Positions 1-8,500 of a stretch of DNA of 15,735 nt are shown here, in pieces. The DNA comes from Bacillota bacterium (lineage in GTDB: Bacteria > Bacillota > Clostridia > Oscillospirales > Acutalibacteraceae). Numbering within the stretch: position 1 is the stretch's first letter; the number at the start of each line of letters is the position of its first letter. The stretch lies in the NCBI GenBank assembly GCA_023460155.1, contig JAEWRF010000187.1:1-15735 (forward strand), in the 5' to 3' direction. Position numbers and translations under genes: made by a program. Below the pieces are notes generated by a model that saw nothing but the letters and a program-made list of their open reading frames with translations, had not been told where the DNA came from and did no database searches.

Positions 1-1488
1 CGGAAGGCGTTTTCCGCAACTCTCTACGGCGATGCGAACGGAAAGCTGAAAATCAGCAGCAAGGAACAAACGGACAAGATCCTCGACGATCTCAAAGATG
101 CCGATTATTCTGTCTCAAATGTGAAAAAAGGCAGCCGGAAAAAGTCCCCGGCGCCTCCGTTCACTACCTCCACCATGCAGCAGGAGGCTTCCCGCCGCCT
201 TGGGTTCCAGGCGCGCCGCACCATGAAGGCGGCACAGGAACTGTACGAAGGTGTGGAAATTCCCGGCATGGGAGCGGTCGGTCTGATTACCTATATGAGA
301 ACGGACTCTCTGCGCATTTCCGAGGATGCAATTCACGATGCCTCGGATTATATTAAGGAACGTTGGGGCGACAAGTATCTTCCCGAAGCTCCGCGGCATT
401 TCAAATCGAAGGCCAATGCACAGGACGGCCACGAGGCGATTCGTCCGACCATGCCCGGCTTGCCGCCGGAAAAGGTGAAGGAAAGTCTTTCCTCCGACCA
501 ATATAAACTCTACCGTCTTGTATGGGAACGCTTTCTTGCAAGCCAGATGGCCAACTGTCAGCAAAGCACCACACAGGCCGATATAGAGGCGAACGGCTAT
601 CTCTTTAAAGCCTCCGGCTACACCGTGACGTTCGATGGCTTCACCGTGCTGTATGAAGAGAGCAGGGATCAGAAGGATGATACGGAATCTCCGGAGGGGA
701 TGCTTCCGGAGCTGACCAAAGATATGCCCCTGAAGCTGCGGGAAATCAACGGCAACCAGCATTTTACCCAGCCGCCCCCGCGGTACACGGAGGCCTCGCT
801 GATCAAGGCACTGGAAGAAAACGGCATCGGACGTCCTTCCACCTATGCCACAACAATTTCGACGATTACCGGAAGGGAATACGTCGTCCGCGACGGCAAG
901 GCTCTTAAGCCGACCGAGCTGGGGGAAGCCTCCACAAAGCTGATGAAGGAGCATTTCCCGAAGATCGTCAATGTGAAATTTACCGCTCAGGTGGAAAGCG
1001 ACCTCGACGCGGTCCAGAGCGGAAAAACAGACTGGGTGGAAACGCTCGACCATTTTTACGGTGATTTCGACCAGACCCTGAAAACCGCCAAGGAAGAGAT
1101 GCAGGGCGTCAAAATTCAGCTTCAGGAAGACGTTACCGACGTCATCTGTGAAAAATGCGGACGCAATATGGTGATCAAAACCGGGCGCTTTGGGAAATTT
1201 CTCGCCTGCCCGGGCTATCCGGATTGCAAAAATGTAAAAAAGTATGTGGAGGAAAACGGAGCCGACTGCCCAAAATGTGACGGCAAGGTCATTGTTAAGC
1301 ACACAAAAAAGGGACGCGTTTTCTACGGCTGCTCCAACTACCCCAACTGCGATTTTGTCTCCTGGGACGAGCCATCCAAAGAAAAATGCCCGAAATGCGG
1401 AAAAACCCTTCTCAAAAAGAAGGGCAAACATCCGAAATATTATTGTATCACGCCGGACTGCGGCTATGAAAAGACGGAGGAAGAATGA
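1..1488 (+). CDS. topA: DNA topoisomerase I (type IA), C-terminal part; 5' end outside window
   Basis: This enzyme relaxes negatively supercoiled DNA by cutting one strand through a tyrosine-phosphate link. The frame is open from the first base, so the GTG at 121 is internal and not a start. The 495 visible residues lack the N-terminal TOPRIM domain; Firmicutes TopA proteins are about 690 residues, so roughly 200 are missing. The active-site motif TYMRTDS lies at visible residues 97-103, with the catalytic Tyr at 98. The RPS-TYA segment of the central domain follows near residue 279. The C-terminus carries three four-cysteine zinc ribbons: Cys 383/386/403/409, 423/426/444/450 and 463/466/482/487. 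Its stop overlaps the trmFO start (ATGA, 4 bp), which indicates translational coupling. The topA-trmFO pairing is widespread in Firmicutes. The identification is very secure. Confidence 0.98.
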   Translation, partial: RKAFSATLYGDANGKLKISSKEQTDKILDDLKDADYSVSNVKKGSRKKSPAPPFTTSTMQQEASRRLGFQARRTMKAAQELYEGVEIPGMGAVGLITYMRTDSLRISEDAIHDASDYIKERWGDKYLPEAPRHFKSKANAQDGHEAIRPTMPGLPPEKVKESLSSDQYKLYRLVWERFLASQMANCQQSTTQADIEANGYLFKASGYTVTFDGFTVLYEESRDQKDDTESPEGMLPELTKDMPLKLREINGNQHFTQPPPRYTEASLIKALEENGIGRPSTYATTISTITGREYVVRDGKALKPTELGEASTKLMKEHFPKIVNVKFTAQVESDLDAVQSGKTDWVETLDHFYGDFDQTLKTAKEEMQGVKIQLQEDVTDVICEKCGRNMVIKTGRFGKFLACPGYPDCKNVKKYVEENGADCPKCDGKVIVKHTKKGRVFYGCSNYPNCDFVSWDEPSKEKCPKCGKTLLKKKGKHPKYYCITPDCGYEKTEEE

Positions 1489-2831
1489 GCATCCGTGTGA
1501 TTGGCGCGGGCCTTGCAGGATGCGAAGCGGCCTGGCAGGCGGCAGAGGCCGGAATCCCCGTTGATCTGTACGAAATGAAGCCGGTCCGGTTTTCACCGGC
1601 CCATCACAGTGAAGATTTCTGCGAATTGGTCTGCTCCAATTCACTTAAGGCAGAGCGCCTGGAAAGCGCCGCCGGGCTTCTAAAAGAGGAAATGCGCCGT
1701 CTCGGATCGCTCCTCACGGCCTGTGCGGCGCAATGCCGCGTTCCGGCGGGCGGGGCGCTCGCCGTGGACCGGGACGCCTTTGCTTCTCTTGTGACCCGGC
1801 AGATTCGCTCGCATCCGCTGATTCGCGTTCATACCGAGGAAATCACGGAGCTGCCCGCCGAGGGCATCACGGTCGTAGCGACCGGACCTTTGACGGCGGA
1901 CACTCTTGCAGCGAGAATTGCCGAACGCTTTGGCGGCTGCCTCAGCTTTTTCGACGCTGCCGCCCCGATCGTCACGGCAGAAAGCCTGAATCGGGATCGT
2001 ATTTTCGCTGCTTCCCGCTATGGGCGCGGCGAGGACGACGCTTACTTAAATTGCCCGATGAACAAAGAAGAGTATGAGCATTTTGCTTCGGAACTCGTGA
2101 GCGCACAGCGCGCACCCCTTCACGATTTTGATACGTCCGACCCCAAGGTTTACGAGGGCTGCATGCCGGTGGAGATCATGGCTCAGCGCGGTGAAAACAC
2201 TCTGCGATTCGGTCCGATGAAGCCGGTCGGTCTGCGGGACCCACAAACCGGCCACCGCCCATGGGCTGTTTTACAGCTCCGGCAGGAAAACGCCGATGGT
2301 ACGCTTTACAATCTGGTCGGTTTTCAGACAAATCTGACGTTCGGCGAGCAAAAGCGGGTGTTCGGGCTGATTCCGGGGCTGGAGAATGCTGACTATATGC
2401 GGTATGGCGTCATGCACCGGAACACCTTTCTGAATTCGCCGGAGCTTTTGAATGCTGACTTCAGTGTCCGCACTTGCCCCGACCTCTTTTTTGCCGGTCA
2501 GATCACCGGGGTGGAGGGGTATATGGAATCGGCTTTTTCCGGCATCGTCGCCGGCATCAACGCGGTCCGCAGGCACTCGGGCCTTCCCTCCGCCATCCTG
2601 CCGGAAGACACGATGGTGGGCGCTTTAAGTTCCTACGTCGCGCACGGCGGAATCGGTCCCTTTCAGCCGATGGGGGCCAATTTTGGCATTCTTCCTCCTC
2701 TTGCGGCAGCGATTCGCGACAAGCGGGAACGCTATGCAGCATTTTCCGAAAGAGCGCTCCAGTCTCTTGACTTGTATATAAAAAATTTTTCGGTCGGGAA
2801 GCGAGATGCAGAAAATGAAAATCATTGTTGA
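1485..2831 (+). CDS. trmFO: TrmFO, folate/FAD-dependent tRNA (uracil-54-C5)-methyltransferase
   Basis: TrmFO makes 5-methyluridine at position 54 in the T-loop of tRNAs. It uses methylenetetrahydrofolate as carbon donor and reduced FAD, unlike the SAM-dependent TrmA. The 448-residue protein is close to the usual 435-450. It opens with a Rossmann FAD-binding motif (GAGLAG, residues 7-12). The two functional cysteines known from the B. subtilis enzyme (Cys53, Cys226) match Cys50 in VCSNSL and Cys226 in EGCMPVE. Further family blocks are PAGGALAVDRD, YLNCPM, FGPMKPVGL, LYNLVGFQTNL, GVMHRNTF and FFAGQITGVEGY. The ATG at 1485 sits inside the end of topA (ATGA overlap) and places the FAD motif at the normal distance from the N-terminus. 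The last 26 bp overlap plsX. It was formerly called Gid. Confidence 0.97.
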   Translation: MSIRVIGAGLAGCEAAWQAAEAGIPVDLYEMKPVRFSPAHHSEDFCELVCSNSLKAERLESAAGLLKEEMRRLGSLLTACAAQCRVPAGGALAVDRDAFASLVTRQIRSHPLIRVHTEEITELPAEGITVVATGPLTADTLAARIAERFGGCLSFFDAAAPIVTAESLNRDRIFAASRYGRGEDDAYLNCPMNKEEYEHFASELVSAQRAPLHDFDTSDPKVYEGCMPVEIMAQRGENTLRFGPMKPVGLRDPQTGHRPWAVLQLRQENADGTLYNLVGFQTNLTFGEQKRVFGLIPGLENADYMRYGVMHRNTFLNSPELLNADFSVRTCPDLFFAGQITGVEGYMESAFSGIVAGINAVRRHSGLPSAILPEDTMVGALSSYVAHGGIGPFQPMGANFGILPPLAAAIRDKRERYAAFSERALQSLDLYIKNFSVGKRDAENENHC

Positions 2832-3834
2832 TGCTTTCGGCGGAGACAACGCTCCTTTGGAGATCATGAAAGGATGCGCGGAAGCCGTAAAAGGACTCGG
2901 TGTCGATATCCTGCTTGCAGGAAACGCGGAGAAAATCCGAAGCGTTGCAAAGGAAAATCAAATTTCTCTCGATCATATGGAAATCGCCGACGCGCCTGAC
3001 GTGATCACGATGGATGACAGCGCAGGAGAAATTATGAAGTCCAAAGCGAATTCCTCCATGGCGGAGGGGCTTCGCCGCCTCGCCGCAGGCGCCGGGGACG
3101 CATTTGTCTCCGGCGGCAACAGCGGTGCGCTGGTGGTCGGATCCACCCTGATGGTCAAACGCATCCGGGGCATCAAACGCGTTTCGTTCGCCCCGGTTAT
3201 GCCGAAGAACAAAGGCTGCTTTATGCTGATCGACAGCGGCGCCAATGTGGACTGCAAGCCGGAAATGCTGCTGCAGTTCGGCATCATGGGCTCCATCTAC
3301 ATGGAAAAGGTCATGAAGATCAAAAGCCCGCGCGTTGCCCTTGCCAACATCGGGACAGAGGACCACAAGGGCGGGGAACTGCAGCATGCCGCTTTTGCTC
3401 TTTTGAAGCAATCCGGTGTGAATTTTATCGGCAACATCGAAGCGCGGGATATTCCCGACGATGCGGGGGACGTTATTGTAGCGGACGGCTTTACCGGAAA
3501 CGTGATTCTGAAGCTTTACGAGGGCGTCGCGCTGATGCTGATGGGCAAACTAAAGGAAATTTTCACGAAGAGCGCCCTGAATAAGCTCGCGGCGGCGATC
3601 GTTCTGAAAGACATCAGCTCGCTCAAGAAAAATTTCGACTACAACGAATACGGCGGAGCTCCTCTAATGGGCTGCGCAAAGCCCGTTTTCAAAACACACG
3701 GGAGCGCAAAGGCAAAAACCGTCTATAACGCGCTCCGCCTGACCAAGGCCTATGTGGAGGGAAACGTTGTTGATGAAATAGCCGAGTCCGTCGCCCGGTT
3801 CAGCACGGATGAAACCGCACCGGATCCATCCTGA
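2806..3834 (+). CDS. plsX: PlsX, acyl-ACP:phosphate acyltransferase
   Basis: PlsX converts acyl-ACP and phosphate to acyl-phosphate, the donor that PlsY uses to acylate glycerol-3-phosphate in phospholipid synthesis. It is a peripheral membrane enzyme. Family features include VDAFGGDNAP near the N-terminus (commonly VDAMGGD), the SGGNSGALVVGS loop, a DSGANVDCKPE block and the GDVIVADGFTGNVILKLYEG block. The 342 residues fit the family (about 330-345). There are two possible starts. ATG 2806 has GGGA at 2796-2799, 6 nt upstream, and is used here. ATG 2815 gives the classic MKIIVDA N-terminus but has a weaker upstream site. Either start lies inside the end of trmFO. In many bacteria plsX is followed by fab genes or acpP, but here rnc follows directly after 24 bp. 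Confidence 0.96.
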   Translation: MQKMKIIVDAFGGDNAPLEIMKGCAEAVKGLGVDILLAGNAEKIRSVAKENQISLDHMEIADAPDVITMDDSAGEIMKSKANSSMAEGLRRLAAGAGDAFVSGGNSGALVVGSTLMVKRIRGIKRVSFAPVMPKNKGCFMLIDSGANVDCKPEMLLQFGIMGSIYMEKVMKIKSPRVALANIGTEDHKGGELQHAAFALLKQSGVNFIGNIEARDIPDDAGDVIVADGFTGNVILKLYEGVALMLMGKLKEIFTKSALNKLAAAIVLKDISSLKKNFDYNEYGGAPLMGCAKPVFKTHGSAKAKTVYNALRLTKAYVEGNVVDEIAESVARFSTDETAPDPS

Positions 3835-3858
3835 TTTTACGGACAGGAGCACTTACTC

Positions 3859-4533
3859 ATGAAAGAATTGGAAGATAAGCTTGAATATCATTTTAAAAAA
3901 CCGGAGTACCTGAAAACCGCTCTGACCCATTCCTCTTTTGCAAACGAAAGCAAAATCGCGGGGGGAAGCAACGAGCGGCTGGAATTTCTCGGGGATTCCA
4001 TTCTTGGGGTCGTAGTCGCGGATTATCTGTTCCGGAATTTTCCGGATCTTCCGGAGGGCGATCTGACAAAAAAGCGCGCGGCGTTAGTATGCGAAAAGGC
4101 CTGCTGCGGTTTTTCACAGCAGCTCGGCGTGGGAAAATATCTTCTTTTAAGCCATGGGGAACAGAATTCCGGCGGCCGGACCCGTCCGTCAATTCTTGCG
4201 GATGCGTTCGAATCCATTCTTGCGGCCATCTATCTCGACGGCGGAATGGAGGAGGCCCGGAAATTCATTCTGCGCTTTATTCTCCCGCTCCTTCAGGCTT
4301 CAAAGCCGAAGACCTTCAAGGATTATAAAACCTCGCTGCAGGAAATCGTGCAGAAAAACCCGGAAGAAACCTTGGAATACGTCCTCACCGGTGAAAGCGG
4401 ACCGGACCACGACAAGCACTTCACGGTTGAGGTCCGTCTTGACAACAACGCCATCGGAAAAGGCGGCGGGCGCAGCAAAAAGGAAGCCGAACAGCAGGCT
4501 GCACGGGAAGCACTGGAGCTGATGGGGTACTGA
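3859..4533 (+). CDS. rnc: Ribonuclease III
   Basis: This double-strand-specific endoribonuclease matures rRNA and cleaves structured mRNAs and sense-antisense duplexes, working as a dimer with magnesium. The 224-residue protein has the signature NERLEFLGDS at residues 38-47. The four metal-binding acids are in place: Glu42, Asp46, Asp115 and Glu118, aligned with E41/D45/D114/E117 of the E. coli enzyme. A double-stranded RNA-binding domain occupies about residues 155-223 and ends in the typical SKKEAEQQAAREAL helix. The ATG at 3859 has AGGAG at 3845-3849, 9 nt upstream. The stop shares one base with the ATG of the next gene (TGATG), so the two are probably coupled. The rnc-smc-ftsY neighbourhood is common in Firmicutes. 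Confidence 0.97.
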   Translation: MKELEDKLEYHFKKPEYLKTALTHSSFANESKIAGGSNERLEFLGDSILGVVVADYLFRNFPDLPEGDLTKKRAALVCEKACCGFSQQLGVGKYLLLSHGEQNSGGRTRPSILADAFESILAAIYLDGGMEEARKFILRFILPLLQASKPKTFKDYKTSLQEIVQKNPEETLEYVLTGESGPDHDKHFTVEVRLDNNAIGKGGGRSKKEAEQQAAREALELMGY

Positions 4534-5531
4534 TGAAGCACGCGAACGTCGCCCTGTTCGTTCCCAACAACGGGTGCCCGCACGCCTGCAGCTTCTGCAA
4601 CCAGCGTACGATTACGGGAAAAGCGGTTCAGCCCGTTCCCGATGACGTGGTAAAGGCGGTCGGTATCGCTCTGAAAAGCGGCGCACTGCGGAATAATGAG
4701 GCGGAAATCGCCTTTTTCGGAGGAAGTTTCACCGCAGTGGAGCGTACTTATATGCTTTCGCTTCTGGAAGCCGCCGTCCCCTATGTTCGCGACGGAACCG
4801 TTTCCGGTATTCGTATTTCCACCCGTCCGGACGCGGTGGGGGAAGAAATTCTCAGCCTGCTGAAAGAATACGGCGTTACAACCATTGAGCTCGGCGCTCA
4901 GAGCATGGATGACGAAGTCCTGTCCTTGAACGGGCGAGGGCATACGGCGGAACAGGTCGTGAATGCGGCCGAAAGAATCCGTGCACGGGGATTTGCGCTC
5001 GGTCTGCAGATGATGACGGGGCTTCCCGGCGATTCCGACTCCGGCGCATGGAAAACGGCGCAGCGCCTCGCGGAGCTTCACCCGCAGTGTGTCCGAATCT
5101 ACCCGACGATCGTACTCTGCGGCACACAGCTTGGAGATCTTTTCCTCCGGGGGGAATACCGGCCTCCGTCGCTGGAGGAAACGGTCGCTCTCTGCGCACG
5201 CCTTTTGGATTTGTTTGAAAATCGTGGTATTCCGGTGATCCGGCTCGGGCTGCACGCTTCGCCGGAACTGGAGCGTGACCGCCTCGCGGGCCCATGGCAT
5301 CCGGCTTTCCGGGAGCTTTGCGAAAGCCGGCGGATGCTCCTGAAATTCACAGATTTTCTTTCCCGCACAAACCGGAAAAAAGGAGAAATCACGGTCCGGG
5401 TTTCTCCTTTTGATGTTTCCGCCGCGACAGGCCAGAAAAAATGCAATCTGCGCGCGCTGGAAGCGCTCGGCTACCCGGCAAAGATTCTGCCGGACCCCGG
5501 CGCACAGCGCCGCAGTTTTCAAATCGAATGA
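4533..5531 (+). CDS. Elp3-related radical SAM protein without acetyltransferase domain
   Basis: This is a radical SAM enzyme of the Elp3-like group (COG1243-type architecture), with an uncertain substrate. The [4Fe-4S]-binding CxxxCxxC is Cys15, Cys19 and Cys22 (CPHACSFC). SAM-binding motifs follow: FFGGSF near residue 65, ISTRPD near 92 and ELGAQS near 115. The stretch VRIYPTIVLCGTQL, a SLEETV segment and GIPVIRLGLH near 230-240 resemble the Elp3 radical SAM core. A short tail of about 80 residues follows. The acetyltransferase domain that completes true Elp3 proteins is missing, so a cm5U-type tRNA modification cannot simply be assumed. The gene overlaps rnc by one base and precedes smc by 15 bp. 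From memory, a similar gene sits between rnc and smc in many Clostridia. The family call is firm and the function is open. Confidence 0.88.
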   Translation: MKHANVALFVPNNGCPHACSFCNQRTITGKAVQPVPDDVVKAVGIALKSGALRNNEAEIAFFGGSFTAVERTYMLSLLEAAVPYVRDGTVSGIRISTRPDAVGEEILSLLKEYGVTTIELGAQSMDDEVLSLNGRGHTAEQVVNAAERIRARGFALGLQMMTGLPGDSDSGAWKTAQRLAELHPQCVRIYPTIVLCGTQLGDLFLRGEYRPPSLEETVALCARLLDLFENRGIPVIRLGLHASPELERDRLAGPWHPAFRELCESRRMLLKFTDFLSRTNRKKGEITVRVSPFDVSAATGQKKCNLRALEALGYPAKILPDPGAQRRSFQIE

Positions 5532-5534
5532 ACC

Positions 5535-5549
5535 GGAGGTGGTAACTTG
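5535..5549 (+). promoter_or_regulatory. Strong ribosome binding site setting a TTG start for smc
   Basis: GGAGGT at 5535-5540 is a near-perfect Shine-Dalgarno sequence, with a 6-nt spacer to TTG at 5547. No ATG or GTG near it would give the conserved SMC N-terminus (LKSLELQGFKTF). The site therefore decides in favour of the TTG. Confidence 0.85.
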
Positions 5550-8500
5550 CTGCTGAAATCGCTGGAACTGCAGGGATTTAAGACTTTTCCCGACAAAACG
5601 GTGCTAACCTTCAACAACGGCATTACCGCCGTAGTCGGCCCGAACGGCAGCGGCAAAAGCAACATCAGCGACGCGATGCGGTGGGTACTGGGCGAACAGT
5701 CGGCCCGTATCCTTCGCTGCACCAAAATGGAGGACGTCATCTTCAACGGCACTCCGAAACGCAAGCCCCTCGGCTTCGCGGAAGTCTCACTTCTGTTCGA
5801 TAACACGGACCGGACTCTTCCGTTTGATTCGGACGAGGTTTCCGTAACGCGCCGTTACTACCGTTCAGGCGAAAGCGAATACCAGATCAACAAGGCATCG
5901 GTGCGCCTGAAGGATGTAAACGAGCTGTTCATGGATACCGGTCTCGGCCGCGACGGTTATTCCATGATCGGTCAGGGCAAAATCGACAGCATTGTCGCCG
6001 CCCGCAGCGAGGACCGCCGCGTGATTTTCGAGGAAGCCGCGGGCATTTCCCGGTTCCGGTACCGCAAGGAGGAATCAGAGCGCAGGCTTTCTCAGGCGGA
6101 GGAAAACCTGCTCCGTCTGCACGACATTCTATCCGAGCTGGAAAGCCGTGTTGGGCCGCTGAAAGAACAGGCGGAAAAAGCCAAGGAATATCTGGCTCTC
6201 GCAAAGGAAAAACGTGAGCTTGAAATCGGTCTCTGGCTGGAAACCCTGAACCGTTCCGGACGGCTGCTGCGGGAGCAGGAGGACCGAATTCTAACCGTCC
6301 GCGCCCAGTACGATGCCGCCGAACAGGAAATCAACGGGATCGATCAGAAAATCGAAGAGGTGTTCGGCCAGTCCAACTCCTGCTCCGCACGGATCGACGA
6401 GGAACGGCGGCAGAGTTCTCTGCTTGAGGAAAACGCCGCAAAAAAGGATGGGGAAGCCTCCGTTCTCGAAAACGACATCCGCCACAATGAGGAAGACGTC
6501 GCCCGGATGGAACGGGAAATTGCGGAGAGCGCCGTTTCCGGGGAGGAAATGGATCGGCAGATTGCAGAGGCCAACCAGAACATTCTCAAAAAACAGGAAT
6601 ACATAAAAGCATCGGATGCCGAACACGCCGATATTTCCGGTGAACTGGAAGCCCTGAGGAGCGGTATGGACGAGGCTTCGGCCAAAATCGACCGTCTGAC
6701 CCGCGACCTCGCAGGGCTGAGCGCACGGGCGACGGAGGCCAAAGTTTCCGAAACCTCGGCGCTGTCCTCCATTGCGGAAATCAAACTCCGCCGGAAAGCC
6801 GTTCTGGAAAGCTCCGCAGAGAAGGAATCCCGAAAGGAAACGCTGAACCGGTCTGCGAAAGAAATATCCGACAAGCTCCGGGAACTGGACGAACGGCTGG
6901 AAGCGCTGCAAAACACGGTCAAGGGCTACGAGCTTCGCCTGCAGAGCCGCGGCGGCAAAAAGGAGTCAGCCCGCCAGCTTCGCGATAAACTTCGGCTGGA
7001 CGCGGAAGGTCTGTTCCGACGCGCACGCCTGCTCGAGGATCTCGAGCGGAACCTTGAGGGCTTTTCCCAGAGTGTCAAGGCGGTCATGCAGGAATCTTCG
7101 CACGGAACTCTAAAGGGCGTTCACGGCCCAGTGTCCCGTCTGATCAAAGTACCGGAGCCCTACGCGGTGGCCATGGAGACTGCCCTCGGCAGCGCCATGC
7201 AGAATATTGTAGTCGGAAGCGAAGAGGACGCCAAAAGCGCGATTGGGCTCTTGAAGCAGAGAAATTCCGGCCGCGCCACCTTCCTTCCTCTCACTACCAT
7301 CAGGGGAAGACTTCTGGAGGAAAAAGGGCTGGAGCAGTGCCCCGGGTTTGTCGGGATTGCGGCAAGACTCTGTTCCTGCGACCCCGCGTACAACGATATT
7401 CTGAATTCGCTTCTGGGCCGCATCGTAATAAGCGAAGACCTGGATTCCGCCGTTGCCATTGCGCGCCGTTACAGCTACCGGTTTCGCATCGTGACACTCG
7501 ACGGTCAGGTGGTCAACGCGGGCGGCTCCATGACGGGCGGTTCGCTCGCACGCAACTCCGGCCTGCTGAGCCGTGCTTCCGAAATTGAAAAGCTAAAGCA
7601 GGAAGCCGCTGGGGTCCAGCAGAAAGCCGAACAGGCAGAGACCGCGCTGAAAACCGCAGCGGAAGAGGTTTCCGCCGCGGAAGCCGCACTCGCCGGCGCA
7701 AACGGAGAGCTTGCCTCGGCGCGGGAAGAAAAAATCCATGCGGAGGCGGAGCGGCGCCGGATCACTTCGGAGCTGGAAAGCTTCCTGCACGATCTGGAAA
7801 CCCTTGAGAAGGAAAAAAGCGAAGCTGAAAACCGCCTGAAGGATCTGGAAGCCCGCCGGACGGAAGCCCGCCGGGAAGCGGAAGAAATCGAAAGTCAGGC
7901 AAATCGGCTCCAGGAGGAACTGGCCGGGATCAGCGGAAACAAAAACGAACTGAACCGGCAGTGCGACGATCTTTCCGAAAAGCTGCGCCAGCTTGAGCTT
8001 GATCGTTTGGCGTCGCAGAAAGATATCGAATCTCTGCGCGCCTCCGCGGCGGACATCGAGCTCCGCAAAGCGGGGCATCGGGAAAAAGCGGAAGCCCTGA
8101 AAACGCAGATTGCACAGGTACAGGCTTCCACAGAGCATCTCCGCGGCGAGATTGCCCGGCTGAAAGAAGAAGCGCAGACGATGCGTCGGGAAGCCGAGAA
8201 CTCCGGGAAAAAGATTGAAGAGATGAACCTGCGGCGCATGGAGCTGGAAAAGCAGTCGGCAGAGTTCCGCGCTAAAGAACGCGAAAAGTCGGAGGAAAAG
8301 GAAAAGACCGGTCACGAGCTTGCCCGCCTGGAAGAGCGGAAAGCGGGAATCCAGAAGGACTACGATGAGATTATTGCCCGATTGTGGGAAGAATACGAAC
8401 TGACGCGGCGGGAAGCCGAGGAACAGGTGGAAATCAAAATCACCGATCCGGCCGCTGCACAGCGCAGACTTGGCGAACTGAAAAGCCGCATCAAGGCGCT

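Noticed and set aside
121..123. GTG at 121 as the start of the first gene
   Set aside because: The frame is open back to base 1 and the upstream residues continue the topoisomerase sequence. It is an internal codon of a truncated topA.
115..1644. A 509-codon minus-strand open frame opposite topA, and similar ones at 4323-5522 and 8820-10079
   Set aside because: All are in codon register with well-identified + strand genes. Their translations look like reversed-codon products, with no recognisable domain.
4439..4444. Perfect TTGACA inside rnc
   Set aside because: There is no -10-like hexamer 16-18 bp downstream (the region is GGCGG-rich). It encodes ordinary Leu-Asp-Asn residues of the RNA-binding domain.
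7032..7046. CTCGAG-GAT-CTCGAG in smc
   Set aside because: It is explained by the coiled-coil residues Leu-Glu-Asp-Leu-Glu, with no regulatory context.
7847..7876. Tandem 15-bp near-repeat in smc
   Set aside because: Two copies encode EARRT/EARRE in the coiled coil, where such charged repeats are expected. No sign of a mobile or regulatory role.
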